From contig NC_092562.1 in assembly GCF_037975245.1 (NCBI RefSeq), positions 29,896,054 to 29,960,053 on the forward strand: a DNA stretch of 64,000 nt, read 5' to 3'. Position numbers and translations under genes: made by a program. This document shows, one piece after another, positions 12,801-27,159 of the stretch; the first letter of the stretch is position 1, and every line of letters begins with the position of its first letter. The notes beneath the pieces are model-generated. The model did not search any database. It was given only the letters and a program-made list of their open reading frames with translations, and was not told where the DNA came from. This stretch comes from Apostichopus japonicus. Its lineage: Eukaryota; Echinodermata; Holothuroidea; Aspidochirotida; Stichopodidae.

Positions 12801-15800
12801 TCTTTGAGTGCCATAAAAATGGTGATTACTCTAACCAAGTCCATGCCATCATGAATGTGATTGTCAGAGGTGTGTATTTTGTTTGATTTTCACATCTTAT
12901 GTATATTGTTAATATAGGTTTCTTCATATTTACTTCTTCCTCACTTCCCTTTCTCCTCACAATGGTAGTACTCTCATTATACATTGTCTAGAATAGACTG
13001 GTATCCTTTTAACACTGCGCTCTCTATGACCAGACCCTTCCGGTTAATTCCTTTCTCATTCTACCACCCAAAGTGTTTAGAACGGTTGTAGTGGGTTTTC
13101 TCTAACTGTTTCTTTCCCCATTTTTTGGCCTTTTATCATAACCAAATCTATGCTATCATGTATTTTTAGGTTCTCAGAACTTAACATGAAACGATATATT
13201 TCACAGAATTGAAAACTGGTTAATAAAGTTTACATGACCTATTTCTTACTTTGATGAGAGCTTAATAGAAGTACTATACAAACATCATTCTGTGGAAAAG
13301 ACAGTCTTTGTCGTAATTAACTCTCAGTGATTATCAGTGCTAGTTTTAGGTGAAGAAGGAATTTTAAGTCAAAACTGAAAAATAAATGGCAACAGTCTTG
13401 TGGTTTCAAGGGGTAATTGGCTTACAAGTTTGGAGACATATGATTGAGCTCAAATTATAAACATCCTTCTAAACAAAGGTTTAGCTGAATCCCTTTTGTA
13501 TTGCAAGGTTTGGGTGTGGAACCAAATGAAGTTGCTCTATTGCCTCCATCTTTTTATCTTTAGCACTTCCTGAAAGGGAGAAATGCTTTACTGACCAAAT
13601 AATAGTTAGTTAATACTTAAGAATAGCTGTTCAAAATGAACACATTGTGTTGAATATATTTTTAGTGTTATGTAGGAAAGGCTCGAATTTTTTCTAACTT
13701 GTTGACAATATGTTGCCTTCTGTGCTAAATGTTAAAATAGCATATGATATATATGAAGCCCTGCTTTGCAAACTTTTTCAGTGGCAAACAAAGTTGTGAT
13801 TACCTACCCGTATGCTAGATCCGACCTGGTAAATTTCCGAGGCTCAATATAATAACAAATGATTGTTAATTTCACTGAACCTTGATTGATATTGCACAGT
13901 ATGGACATAAGTTAGTAAACATGCAAAGCAAACACACACATATTATGAAAAGTAGTATTTTCACTACTAAATTTTTAAGTACTACTTAATTACTTTGCAC
14001 AAACTTCTGATTGATTGGTTACTCATAATGAGATAATTTTCACTCTTCAATAACTGTAGCATGTCCAGAGAACATGTGGAGTCTACCTGGCTGTACTAAT
14101 ACATGTGAACCTTGTATTAACGGAGGAGTTTGTTCAGATTTAACTGGTCTGTGTCTTTGTCCTCCTGGATTCAGTGGAAACAATTGTGAACATAGTAAGT
14201 AACGTACAATACACGATTTTTGCATTCGATCGTATGATTATTGTTAATAATCTGTACCTCGGGTAGTAAAGGACCGTTGGAAATGATGACATTACCCATA
14301 AGTTATGTTTCTGAGTTTAATTTTATTGATTGCACATTTATTCCATCAGAATGGGCTCTCTTCCTTCTGTAGTGGCATGACAAGAACATATGAGCTATAG
14401 AAATTATGATTTTAATACTTAATTTGGTGCCCAACAACATGTCGTTGTTGGCAGGAATTATTTTTTGGTCATTGTGGGCCTTTAATGTAAGTGTTGCCAG
14501 AAAACTTGTTGAAATTAAGAGCCATTTACATGATCATTATATTACTCTTGAAGTTATCTTCAATTTGCAGCCTACAACATAGATGGGTAGAAATTTGTTT
14601 GGTTTGATTGTGTCACTGGTCAATTTTTATAATTTAATTTAACCAGAAACCTAATAGATGTATTTTATGATCTGACATTTCATTGGATTATGTATATTTC
14701 TTGAACCTTATTCCTCGGCATGTTTTTAATCAGATTAAGCTCCTGTTCTGTTAGAGCTGCCATTATCCAGAAATATCTTTCACTAATTATTTACTCCTTC
14801 ATCATGTTTGCATCACCAGTTTATGGTCGGAATGTCTTGGACAGATTGTGTCACTATTTGTTTCATTGTGGCTGCTGGTTGATGCCGTGATTACCTAGAT
14901 TATTATTAATCTTTGTATCATGTTTTCATCAACAGTTCATGGCAGGAATGTCTTTGGTCAGAATGCTGAGTATAAATGTGATAATTCTGGTAATGACCAT
15001 GCTGGTGGATGTCAGGGTGCAATCATATGTTATCCTGATCCTCTTGGCTGTTTATGTCCTGCAGGCTACAAAGGATTGGACTGTACACTAAGTAGGTATA
15101 TAGTTGCAGTGAAGTTTTAAAGGTCCTGACACAACTTTCCACTCAATTACTCTGTGTGTTATTATCTCTCATTTAAATGTGATTATTATTACACTGATAA
15201 TATTTCCTAAAAGTACATATGTAAAGTATTGATATGCTAAAAAAGAAAATTAGTGTATAACACTAAACATTCCCCTGCCTTTTTCACCCCAACCCCCCCC
15301 CCCAAAAAAAAAAAAAAACAGAAAGAAAGAAGGGAAGAACTTTACTGAAAATTTGTAATTTCCGTGTAAGATCTTTCCAATCCAATTCACTTGCCAATTA
15401 ACAAGTATTGAACATATGTCTAGTGGGTTATACGCTATTACCCATTAGAAGGTTTATTCTGAGCATTACTGGATATTGATATCACATTGTGTGGTTTAAG
15501 AAGGTGAAACTGAGTAATCTTAACGATTGATCTTCCTGTGGGGATATAAAATTGGACTATCTTAATATTTTGCTTTTCTTTAATTGTTGACACCTTTTTC
15601 CTTCCAAGCATTTGATTGATATAACGTAAATTCATTTTTGGACATGTTTTTGTGTAAAACCATACTAGAATAATAAAACTCAAAAGAAGCATCACTCTGA
15701 TAAAAATGTCAACTTGTCTTGAGATTCTCTCATTTATTGAAGTGATCTTGAGAAATTTACTCATTAATTGTTATTTATTAATTAGACTTTGTGTTTTGTT

Positions 15801-18800
15801 TATTTCCACAGCTTGTGAGAGAGGAAAATTTGGTGCTAACTGTAAACAGAAGTGTCATTGTGCAGATAACTCTCTCTGCGCTTTAGACACAGGTGTGTGT
15901 CAAAATAACCAATGTGAGGATGGCTGGACAGGAATAAACTGTCAATGTGAGTTAGACAGGCTATAGAGAAAATCCCTTTATGGTTGTAAATTTTGTGCCC
16001 CCTTCTTGGGGATTACACAAACTTTACAACAACAATTTTTCTTTAATATCTGCACCCTGCCTTAATCAACAAATATCATTTTCTTGTCAGGTGTAGAAAA
16101 TAAAACAAGAACATTTGCCATCTCACTTAGGTCGGAAGAACTGCTTTACATTCAAATTAGGAAATTTCATAGGATATTGTATTACTGATTTCTTCTGAAG
16201 GTTTGTAGTGATACAAATTGTCTGCAATGCAAGGTAAGATATTTATTTGGCTCAGACATGTTTACATTTTAGTTTTATAATGTTTGAAAATGGAAATAAG
16301 TATTGGAATGTTTTTTCCAACCTTTAAAGCTTTGTCAACTTACTCTTAATGTTATCATTCTCGCTTGTTGGGTGAATGGGGGAGGGGGTCAGTGTGACGG
16401 TTGAGAGTAGGGCAGAGGTATGAATAGATTACCATCACTTCAACAGAAATACATGATTTTGTTTGGCTGATGTCAAGAGAGAGTGATTAATTAAGAACAG
16501 GTACACAGGAAAATTGTTTGCAACTTTGTACTAATTCGTTTTTGACCATTTATTCAAACCAATAAATCAAACCATTACTTAAAGCATTGCTTTGGGTTTT
16601 TCCAGTACACTTTGCAAACAGAGTTGAGCAATAGTTCAAACTTAACTCTAAACTATATTGTATATCTGTATTGTATCTATTCAGTTATTACTAGTCTTAC
16701 CAAACAGGTGTGAGTAATTTGGGGTAGGGAATTCAGGGATGGGGCAAGTGGAATTTTTACAGACCCAAGATGTAAACATATTATCATATTATGAATAAAA
16801 CAACCAAAATCCATGTACAGAAATAGGTATAGATCAACATCTGTTGTAAGTATTAGTAAGTACCACTCTTCTTCCTGTGATTTTCTTTGTGTCTGAGTAA
16901 TGTTTCCTTTATAGTGTATAAATTATGAATCCACAGAAGAAAAACTACTACTGATAAGTGAACTTTCTGATCATATCATATTTCTGAGGACAGAGAAGAT
17001 TGTTAAAGGAATGTAAAGCTGTAGACAAACTGTGAGATATAAAGGCTGCTTCCAGTCCATAATAGCTACTGTAATGTAGTATGTAGTTATATCCCCATCA
17101 TATTACTATAAACATGTGCTTCCATGCCTCTTTGTCTCAAGAGTATACTTAGTTCCTGTTCCCGAGTTTATTCACCCTGCACCCACATCATATTCGTAGA
17201 AGCCCTCTTTGTCTTAATTCCATGAAATATTCATGCTTAACTACAGATGACAACCTGTTGCATGTCATGTGTATTACATATGTGGTTAGTCATAGTCATC
17301 TCCTATGTGCCTTAGTAATTATAAGTAAAAGACTCTGTGACCAAGATTTTATGTCACAGAGAGGTTATTGCCCCTTCACATAAGGTTGTAATGACTTTCA
17401 TACTGTATTTTTTTAGTATGGGAAAGACTAGGATTCCAGACTTCAGAGAGTGTAGTTCAGATACACTCCAGCAACAATATCGCCCAATAAATATAGCTTT
17501 TATTCAACAATTATTTATATGTCTGGAGTTTCTCTTTATCTTTTGTTAATTCTACTTATTTAATAACGGAGCCCTGAACTAACTGATCCGGAGCACCCCA
17601 ACGTAACACTGCCCTGGAAGATGTTGACTCCAGTTTCTTACCCTCGATTTGATCTAGGTTTAAACGCTCAGGACAATGTGATTTAAGTCACTAGATGTCT
17701 TCATGATATGCATGTAGGTAGAGCCAACTTGGAAACTTCTCATATTTACTTATGATTGGCTCTTTGGCAAAGCTGTATTCTATACACTTTTCCCCAGCAT
17801 TACATGGAGTCCCGTTTTTGTACCATAATAGTATCAACAATTCCTATACAAGTCAACATGAGTGAACATTCTCCATTATAGTATGTCATGGCTTTGGGGG
17901 TTGCAGTCTAATTATGTTGTTATTTTTATATTTGTTGTGCCAGTTAATTGCCCTGTTGGTTTTTATGGTGTCGCCTGCAACCTACGATGCTCTTGCCCAA
18001 GTGGAGAGGGTGCATGCAGTGAAGTTGAGGCTAACTGTGCCAATGGGTGTGCTGTACCCTGGACTGGGATAGCGTGTGACCGGGGTAAAGTATTATCCAT
18101 GTACAAACAGCATCTAAACTCTGTGCGTTAACCTTCATACCGTTAGCGTCTCAAAACCACTCATTATTGAGTCATGGAGCAGTCCTTGACATTAATTAAT
18201 TTGGCAATTTAGTGTACATTGTAAAGAAATTATTAATGTAAACCAATAAACTTTGATAAATGTTTGATCAGTTAAGTTGGAATGTATTCACATGAAATGA
18301 TTAGCACTATCTAGTTCTATATGATCTATCTATATGATGATATAGTACATCGTTAAATCTAGTTACATGTAGTTCAAGACCAATGATGGGAGTGTTTTAA
18401 TAAACTGTTCATGCATATCAACGCATGCGGTGAAATCATCATTTGGTTTTTAAATAGAAGGGTTTAAAGGATCATGAAACACCATTAGCTAGCCCCATTG
18501 TAGCACACTTGAATTTAGTTTTACTTTCAAATTTTCCTAGTACTTAATACTCCATCATTTACAATGTTCTGTGCTCCTTCAAGATGCCTTTCACGTTTCA
18601 TTAACACATTTAACAACAATTTGCATCAATATGAGAAAACATCAAAGCAATTGTAGCATACATTTTTATCTTGTTGAACACACATAAATTATTCAGAAAG
18701 AACAACTTATAGTTCTTTATTCCAGACAATGGTGCAGGGAACTTCAGCCTAACATATGTCAGAGTGAACTCTGGTCAAACAGCTAACGTGACCTGTACTG

Positions 18801-21800
18801 TTATTAGGAACCCTCTGGTAGCAAAGAGTGACTTGTTACTGCGTCTTACTGGTACATTACTTACTGCTGATGAAGATGCAAGAAGTTATAAACAAACAAA
18901 GGTAGTGGAAATTACATTAGAGACAGCCATGCAAGTGACTTGTTCCGTCAGTGGTACTGAGCTTATGGAGACCATCAACTTAATACCTTATGGTTAGTAT
19001 TAAGAAAGAATTCTTTCGGTAGAAGAAGTGGATTGCCCATTTCACATAGAACACGGTAGATATATATAGATATTTAGGCAAGTCAACAACACCCAAAAAA
19101 AAACTACCTGGATATTATCACATTTTTAAAGCTATCGGTTGAAGACTTTTACTAAAAAATATATCATCCAGGTCAATAGAAGTCTAACTATAGTAGTATT
19201 TAACACTGTATTAACTGTGGACGTAAGTGTAACAACAGCAACATTATATATATCTCAGCTGCATATGGATATCTACAGGGAACCAAATATATTACTACTT
19301 GATTATTTAAGGCAAAAGGTAACTGTTGTTGGTGTTCTTGTTGGATATGGTAGGTGTCCAGGGCGGTGTTCAGGTTGGTGATTGTAGTAGCCATCCATAC
19401 AAGTGATTGTATAAGTTCTTGTTGGTGGTATTGTAGTAGATGTTCCTGCTCGTAACTTCCATTGACCTTGTTCATTTACTGCATCTATCTTCACTGTTCG
19501 GGTTCAAGTTTATTTTCCACTTTCCATATATATAAACAGTAACAGATTCAATGAGTAATTTACTCACATTATGATGAAATAACAATAAACAAAGTTCGAA
19601 ATATGCTATAATGGAAGTAGAGGAACCAGAAGTAAGTAGAGACTTTTCGAGTCTGGACCCTTAACAAACAAAAGAAAATTTCAAAAATCACATAGTGCAG
19701 AGAGAGTAAAGAGATAAAGAGTGTTTATAGCGAGTGTTAAAGGTATGATATTCTGAGTAACTACAATAGAAATTATTGAAAGCTACTGGGAGCGTACCTT
19801 TGTGAAATTTATATAAAAAATCCCAAGTTGATAATGATATAGGTCAAAGAGAGTAAGAATTTTAAGCTCTATAGAGAGGTGCAGTATTACACCTAAAATG
19901 TGTTTTACAAATATTTGGAATGACACGTTTTTGTAGTCTATATAACCTTTCAAGTGTTGTTCTGTGAGTACATCCCCACAGAAGGAGATTTTAGTTCAAA
20001 TGAGGGAGCACAAGTGTGTTATACAATGTTAAAAGTGCACTCCGGGGTAAAATGGTTTTTAGTCTACTTATGATGCCATTAGATTTTGAAATTTTAATAC
20101 AGATATTATGTGAACGTGTTTTGTCCAATTTAAATTTTCACCAATTGTCATTCCTAGAAAATTTGTATGAGGTGATGCTTTTATCTGTTGACCATCTAGT
20201 TCAACCATAATATCACTCGTGTCATGGATTTCATTGTCAAATATCATAAGTTTTGTTTTCACTTTATTTAGAGATGGTTTGATTGAATTAAGCCAGTCAG
20301 ATATATGTTGAAATTTACATTCGACATCCTTAAGAGTATCATTAAGATTTTTATTTTGATAAAACACAGTAGTATCGTCCGCAAATAAGATAAAGTTAGA
20401 TTTTCTGGACGAATAGTGAATGTCATTCATGTATAGAATAAATAACAAAGTCCCAAAATGGATCCTTGTGGCACACCAATGTTACAAGTCAAGATTTGAG
20501 AGGAACTACTGCCAAACTAGACATAATTGTGACAATTTGTTAACTAACTTTTGAACCAACTATGCGTTGTACCGTGTACACCGTAGGCAAGTAACTTATC
20601 CGTTAAAATATTATGGTCAATAGTATCAAATGCTTTAGAGAGATCTATGAAAATTGCGGCAGTTGATTGTCTATTATCCAATCCGGTAGAAATTTTGTCA
20701 ATAAGATTTATGGCGGCCATGTAAGTAGAATGATTATCTCGAAAACCATTCTGATTTGAATAGAGTATGTTGTGTTTTGATACAAATTTGTACAACCTAT
20801 CATACGCTAAAGCGTTCAAATATTTTAGAAATTGAAGGGAGAAGTGAAATAGGTCTGTAGTTAGAGAAAACCTTGGGTCACCGGTTTTAAATATTGGAAT
20901 AATTTAGCAGTTTATAACTGACATGGGAATACACCCTTTGAAACTGAAAGATTGGTTACATGTGTTAATGGTTGTACTATAGCTTCCATCGTATATTTAA
21001 GAACATCATTTGTTATGTTTTCATAACCTGGACTTTTACCGTTTTTTAAAATTTAATATTACAAGACGTACCTCATCTACATTGGTAGGAAACATGACAA
21101 AAGAATTCGAAATATTACTATTTACAAAACTTTGTGGGTTGTGATGACCATTGGTTAATTTATCTGCTAATTTTTTGGCAACAGTAGAAAGTAATTATTG
21201 AATCCATTAGCAATTATATTTTCATCAGAGGTTAAGTCGTGTTCATTGACAAAAAAACTTATTACCCTGAGTTTTTCTGTCTTTGTGGAGGATTTTATTG
21301 ATAACTTTCCACATTTGGCTGGAGTTGTTTTTATGTTCATTAATAAGATTATAGTAGTAATTTTTCTTAGCATGAGTTATGATAGTGCTAAGCATGTATT
21401 TATAATTTTGAGTTATTTCTGGGTTGGTGTAGGAGATGAAATATACCTGGAGTACAATTTACGTTTATGTCTAATTTACTTCAATATTGCAGTGGTCATC
21501 TAAGGGGACTTTTCATACTTTACTTTCTGTTTTACTTTGGTATAGGGACAACATTTGTTAAACTTTTGAATAAGGAATTCGGAAAATTTAGTAAAAGCTG
21601 TCTCAGGAATATGGTCGTTATTGACAATAGACCAGTCAACACTGTTAAGATCATTGTTCAAGGATTCGATATTTTTTCGTGAAGTATTATTCTTAAAGAT
21701 ATTTTAGTAGGTCTATTTTCCTTTTTATTATTTGAAATGCAAAAAATGGGATAATGATCAGAAATGTCAGTGACAAAGACACCACTTTTAATTGGGTTAC

Positions 21801-24800
21801 TAATAGTATTAGTAAAAATATTATCAATCAGGGATGATGTGGAGCTAGTAATTCTAGTAGGTTTGTCAATCAATGGATAGAGTGAATAAAGTGATAGTAC
21901 ATTTAGATAATTCTGTATGTTAAATATTTCATTTACTTTCAGTAAGTCAATGTTAAAGTCACCCGTAAGGAATATATTTTTTGTTTTCTAAATTCATGCT
22001 GAAGAGGCAGTCAGTTAAGTGGTCAATAAAAGTATTTAATTGATTCTCGGGTGGTTTAATTAATTATGTGGTGATTGATCAAGCTATACCATTCGTGAAT
22101 GTAAACACACCTGCTCTGGGTGTTTCTTGTTATCTTCGGCGACTTTCAGTAGGAAAGGAGTCAATTAGTCTATCCCATGGGATTACAATTTACAAAATTT
22201 AATTGACCTGATGGCTTTATTCCTTTCCTTAGTTCCACCAGTCTATGCTAATTCATCCAATGTGCTAATCTTCACTGATGTAACTTCTACAAGCATCACT
22301 GTCTCTTGGCGACCCTGGGATGACAAGATGGATCCTGGAGATGGACCTATTATTGATTATAGGATTCAATATCAACAGACAGCAGCGGATAATTTCATAG
22401 AAATTAAGGAAGGACTCAATCTGTCTCACCAGTTAACTGGTCTACAGATAGACACTCTTTATGAATTCAAGATAATTCTGGTGAGAGAAGGTCGGGGAGG
22501 AAAAGGAGCTCCTAGTAACACTCAGAGACAGAGAACACTGTGTCAAGGTAAGAGTCTTACCAGTTTACTGCTCTACAGCCAGATAATCTTTGAGAAATCA
22601 AGATAATACTAGTGAGAGAAGGACAGGGAGGGGAAGTAGCTCCTAGTAACACTCAGAGACAGAGAACACTGTGTCAAGGTAAGAGTCTTATCAGTTTACT
22701 GGTCTACAGCCAGATAATCTATGAGAAATCAAGATAATACTAGTGAGAGAGGGACAGGGAGGGGAAGTAGCTCCTAGTAACACTCAGAGACAGAGAACAC
22801 TGTGTCAAGGTAAGAGTCTTATCAGTTTACTGGTCTACAGCCAGATAATTTATGTGAAATAATACTAGTGAGAAAAGGACAGGGGGAAGTGAGCTCTTAG
22901 TACTTAAGACTGTATAGACAGAGAACACTGTGTCAAGGTAAGAGGTTTACCTTCTTTTTGTTCTACAGCCAGATAATATATGAGAAATCCGGAATATTTA
23001 TGACATAATAAAGACTTAGTGTTAGGAAAATGAATGGTTAGAAATGAAGGTATGACACTGTCTTTAAGTTTTGTTATAAATTTCAAGATTTGCGCAATAT
23101 TTTGAAAGTGATCATGTATTTTTTTCAAAATATATTAAAAACTTATGAATAGCCATAAATACTAGTGATATATGGATATAAGAGCTCCACACATAACTTA
23201 GCTGTAGCAGACGTTAAAAGAGACCCTAATTTGCTCTAAATCTGATAATATTACTATTGGGCCTAAATCCCATAGCTTAAAACTAGGCCCATTACTCAGT
23301 TTTTCCCCTCATCTCTTTCACCTGCCTAGGCTTTGATGTATCTCCATCTTAAAGCCACAGGAGGGATGTTCAAGCTTATCTCTTGCTTTGCTAGTTGAAT
23401 GAGTCTTGAATGTTAGGCTTATTGTCAAGGGTCTGAACATTTTGCTCGTTTCAACGTAGTGTTTGCTTGTGCGCATTTGTGAAAATATTTCCATGCACAG
23501 GCAATTCATACAGAATTTGTGTCTTGACAATGCATTGGTGCATTTTGTAAACGATTGCCAGTTTTCATTAAAGGCATGGTGATAAGGTAACATTTAATTA
23601 TTTATCCCTTTACAGTGCCTTATCCTCAAGGAAATGTGACTGTTACTGATAAGGTAGAGACTTCACTGACAATAGAATGGGATGATCTTATCAGTTTATG
23701 CAGTGAAGCAGTTACTTACCAGGTAAACACAAGCTTAAACCTACACAATATGGTTCATTTTTGCTTGCCTGAGTTTGAATTTTGCCATATATCTCTTAAC
23801 AGAATGCAACTGGGCAAGCAATGAATTATTTACAAGAAAAGCTGTATCTGTATTGAAGATTATTTGTTGTGTCTTACATGTGAATGTTCACTAAACTATA
23901 TTCAGCTTATGTATAGTTTATGTTTATCCTTAGAACTATATAACTACTAATGATGTAAATTTTGTAAGGATCATTCGGAAGTGTGTCGTTAGCTTAACAG
24001 TTTTTATTACCCTGTGGACTGTAAAAGTCAAGCTTTAAACTTGCATAACATGATTGTTTCTTTTTAGTAAGGATTATATGTAATAGGTTTATTTCAGATC
24101 TCCAAGGAATGATCAATTTGACAGAGTTATAGCAGCTAATTCGAGCTAGATTGTAGACAAAAATTAACCAGGTGTGCCTCTCTTTTTGTGAGTCAGAATT
24201 ACATCTTTGTGAATGATTTGACTACTTTGACATTGTCGTGATAAAATGCTTGCAATTGTTTTTGTAAATAATCCACATGATAACAACAGCATGCAATACA
24301 AGGTTTTCTTAAAAGCGCCAATTATTTAAGAGTGATTTGTGGATTCTATGTTGAAGCTACAGACAAATACAACCGATGTAATCAATCGATATTGATACAC
24401 ATCCTACGGAACATCATTTCTATCACAGACTTGGCTATATGATCATTATTGTTCTTTATTTATGCTCATTATTGTATAAACTCATTATTATTCAGTGCAG
24501 TAGTGTTCCAAACTAGTAGTCTAATTATTATGGAAACAGGAAAATCCCTGGCTGTTTCTACATGTACAAATAAGAATTACTACAAATGACCAGTATGTAG
24601 CCCTTGAGACCACGTTTTGCTGGTCTTGGCTTCAACCTTTGTGGACCTACATGGTCTCAATTATTTAACTGGTCTTGAGAGGAAACCATCATATATTTAC
24701 TATTAAGCAACACATGATGAAACAAATATATTTAAGAGTTTCATTCTGGCCCATTGAAACCTTTGAATGTCTATGATACTGATTTGGCATTTAATGCTAA

Positions 24801-24849
24801 CAACATGTACTACCTTTTCCTGAAAACAGTTTGTATAAGTATGCATTGC

Positions 24850-24907
<58 letters not shown>

Positions 24908-27080
24908 AAGTGCACATTAGGTGCCCATTGCATATTGAAAATTGCTACCTTAGAGGGACAGTAACGTTAGGAGAACATTTTCGTGTTCCCCTAATGTTTA
25001 AGGGTATGTTCATTCTGTTATGAGGGCTTCGGTGTACAGGTAATTAGTACCCATTGATCGTGGATGCTGCCCTCTACACCCCTTTATTTTGATTGGACGA
25101 TTATACATCTGAATGGATATTTATAGCTTGGCAAATTTTGTAGTAGTATATGTGACCTGTGCAAAATTTAGCTATTAGGGACCCATCAAGATATATCTCG
25201 TTTATTTTATCGTCCTATAGGTATATGTTTTACTATCGATGCTCTTTTAATGCTGGTAAAACTGACCAATGGAACTGTGACCTTGAAAGTCACAATTTCG
25301 ATCCCTATCCCTTTCGGTGATACATATACTGATATCCATGTTCATATTGACGCAGTTTCTTTTGGTATACAAACCTTGTGACGTCATCACCGCGCAATGT
25401 CGCTTAGTGTAATGTAGAGCTCATATGGACGTGTGTACAGGTAAACGTGTTGTCCGTATGGCCGCAAGTTTTCACACTGTATGCAAGCAAGAACGGTAAA
25501 CCTAACTTTTGTTCGCGAATCGGCGCGGTATCCATGTTGCACTATCAAAATGAGAGCCGTCGAGATTGACTTTGGAAGCCTAGGTAATACCGTAATACTT
25601 TCTTGCAATTGCTAGATATTAATTCGTTTACCAAATGCTTTATTGACTAGCCTAGAATTAGTAATAGTATAAAGTAGACCTCAGTAGACCAGCAGCTGGC
25701 TGATTACCAATCACAATTTGTGCAAAATGTGATCATATGTATTGTGTTTCTGGTAACATTGAAAAAGGCTTAGGGAACATAGGCTGTGATGGGGAGGGAA
25801 AGGATGTATGATTGATGAATTGCTGACCAATGTCATTGAATATGCTAGACATGGATCTTCCATCTAGCCAAATGGATTAAAGCCATATCCGTCAAGATAG
25901 TCACAAGTCTGCCCCCCACCTCCACTCACACAACCCCAACATTTTACTCCCTATGCACACTAGTGGTTCAACAATAGAGCCAAGAGTTTACTGAATAAAA
26001 TCCGTGGCAAAAAAAACCCTTCACACCCATAAATACAGCCGCCCACACCCCCCCCCCCCACTAACAAAATAATGCCTCTTATAATGCAACTTGTACCCTA
26101 ATTTAATGTCATGTGGTGACCACAGTATGCCTGAAGTATACTGGCTTTGTAAAAGACCAAGCTAATTAGGTTTTCCTCGGTGGAAAAATCTGAGCAAGCT
26201 ATGTCTGATTTCCAGCGAAAACGTCAATGGGACTTTAGTGTTTGGTTTTCCCACGTGTAGTAATGTCAATGGAGAAGCGCCATTGACTTACTGTGTATGA
26301 TCGTTTAAACAACGTTCCATCGGAAGGTTTCCCTTACATATGGCAAAACTTGAAGCAAACGTTCGGGATTGTGTTATCTTTTTCAATGAAATATTAAAAT
26401 AAAACTGCTTATCCACTAAAGGTAATAGGCATCGGCCCGATTGGCACAGAAACTAATCGGTACTCGGCAAAGCTGATTATCATTTAATAGGTCGAACTCT
26501 AATCAAGAAATCTTTACCATAATTTGGGTTTTTGTCACACCGTAACATTGGAAAATAGTGTTGTTATAATCTACTAAAATGTGTATACTGACAATTGAAA
26601 GTTCTACATTAGCTGGTTATATTTTGAGCAAATTAATTGCTTAAAATTGCCGATAATGCAGTCAACTTTTTTATATAAGATTCTTTCCTATGACATGCAA
26701 TGAATGAATGACACACACACACTTAAACCGTATACCGATCGGAGAGTTGTATAAATGCACACATTATGTGAACATATGTACTGTACTCTTAACTGTGAAT
26801 AGGGGGACATATGCAAGTGTCCCTCTATCATACTAAAAATTGTTTGAAGTACGTAAAGAAGACACAGTTACTATCGCTTTTCTGATATATCTGTCAATGA
26901 GTTGCATAAAAGATGCGATCCAAGTTCCATGCACTGCTATCAATCCCTCCAGTCTGCGGTGAATTTATCCTTAACGACGCATTTGCATTAAGACTTATAT
27001 GTGGCTTTAAATGGAAAGTCCATCCAAGGTGGGTTTTTTGACGGTGTCCTGGTACTGTACACTTTAGGGTTATATATATG

Positions 27081-27113
<33 letters not shown>

Positions 27114-27128
27114 GTATATGTATGTATA

Positions 27129-27159
<31 letters not shown>

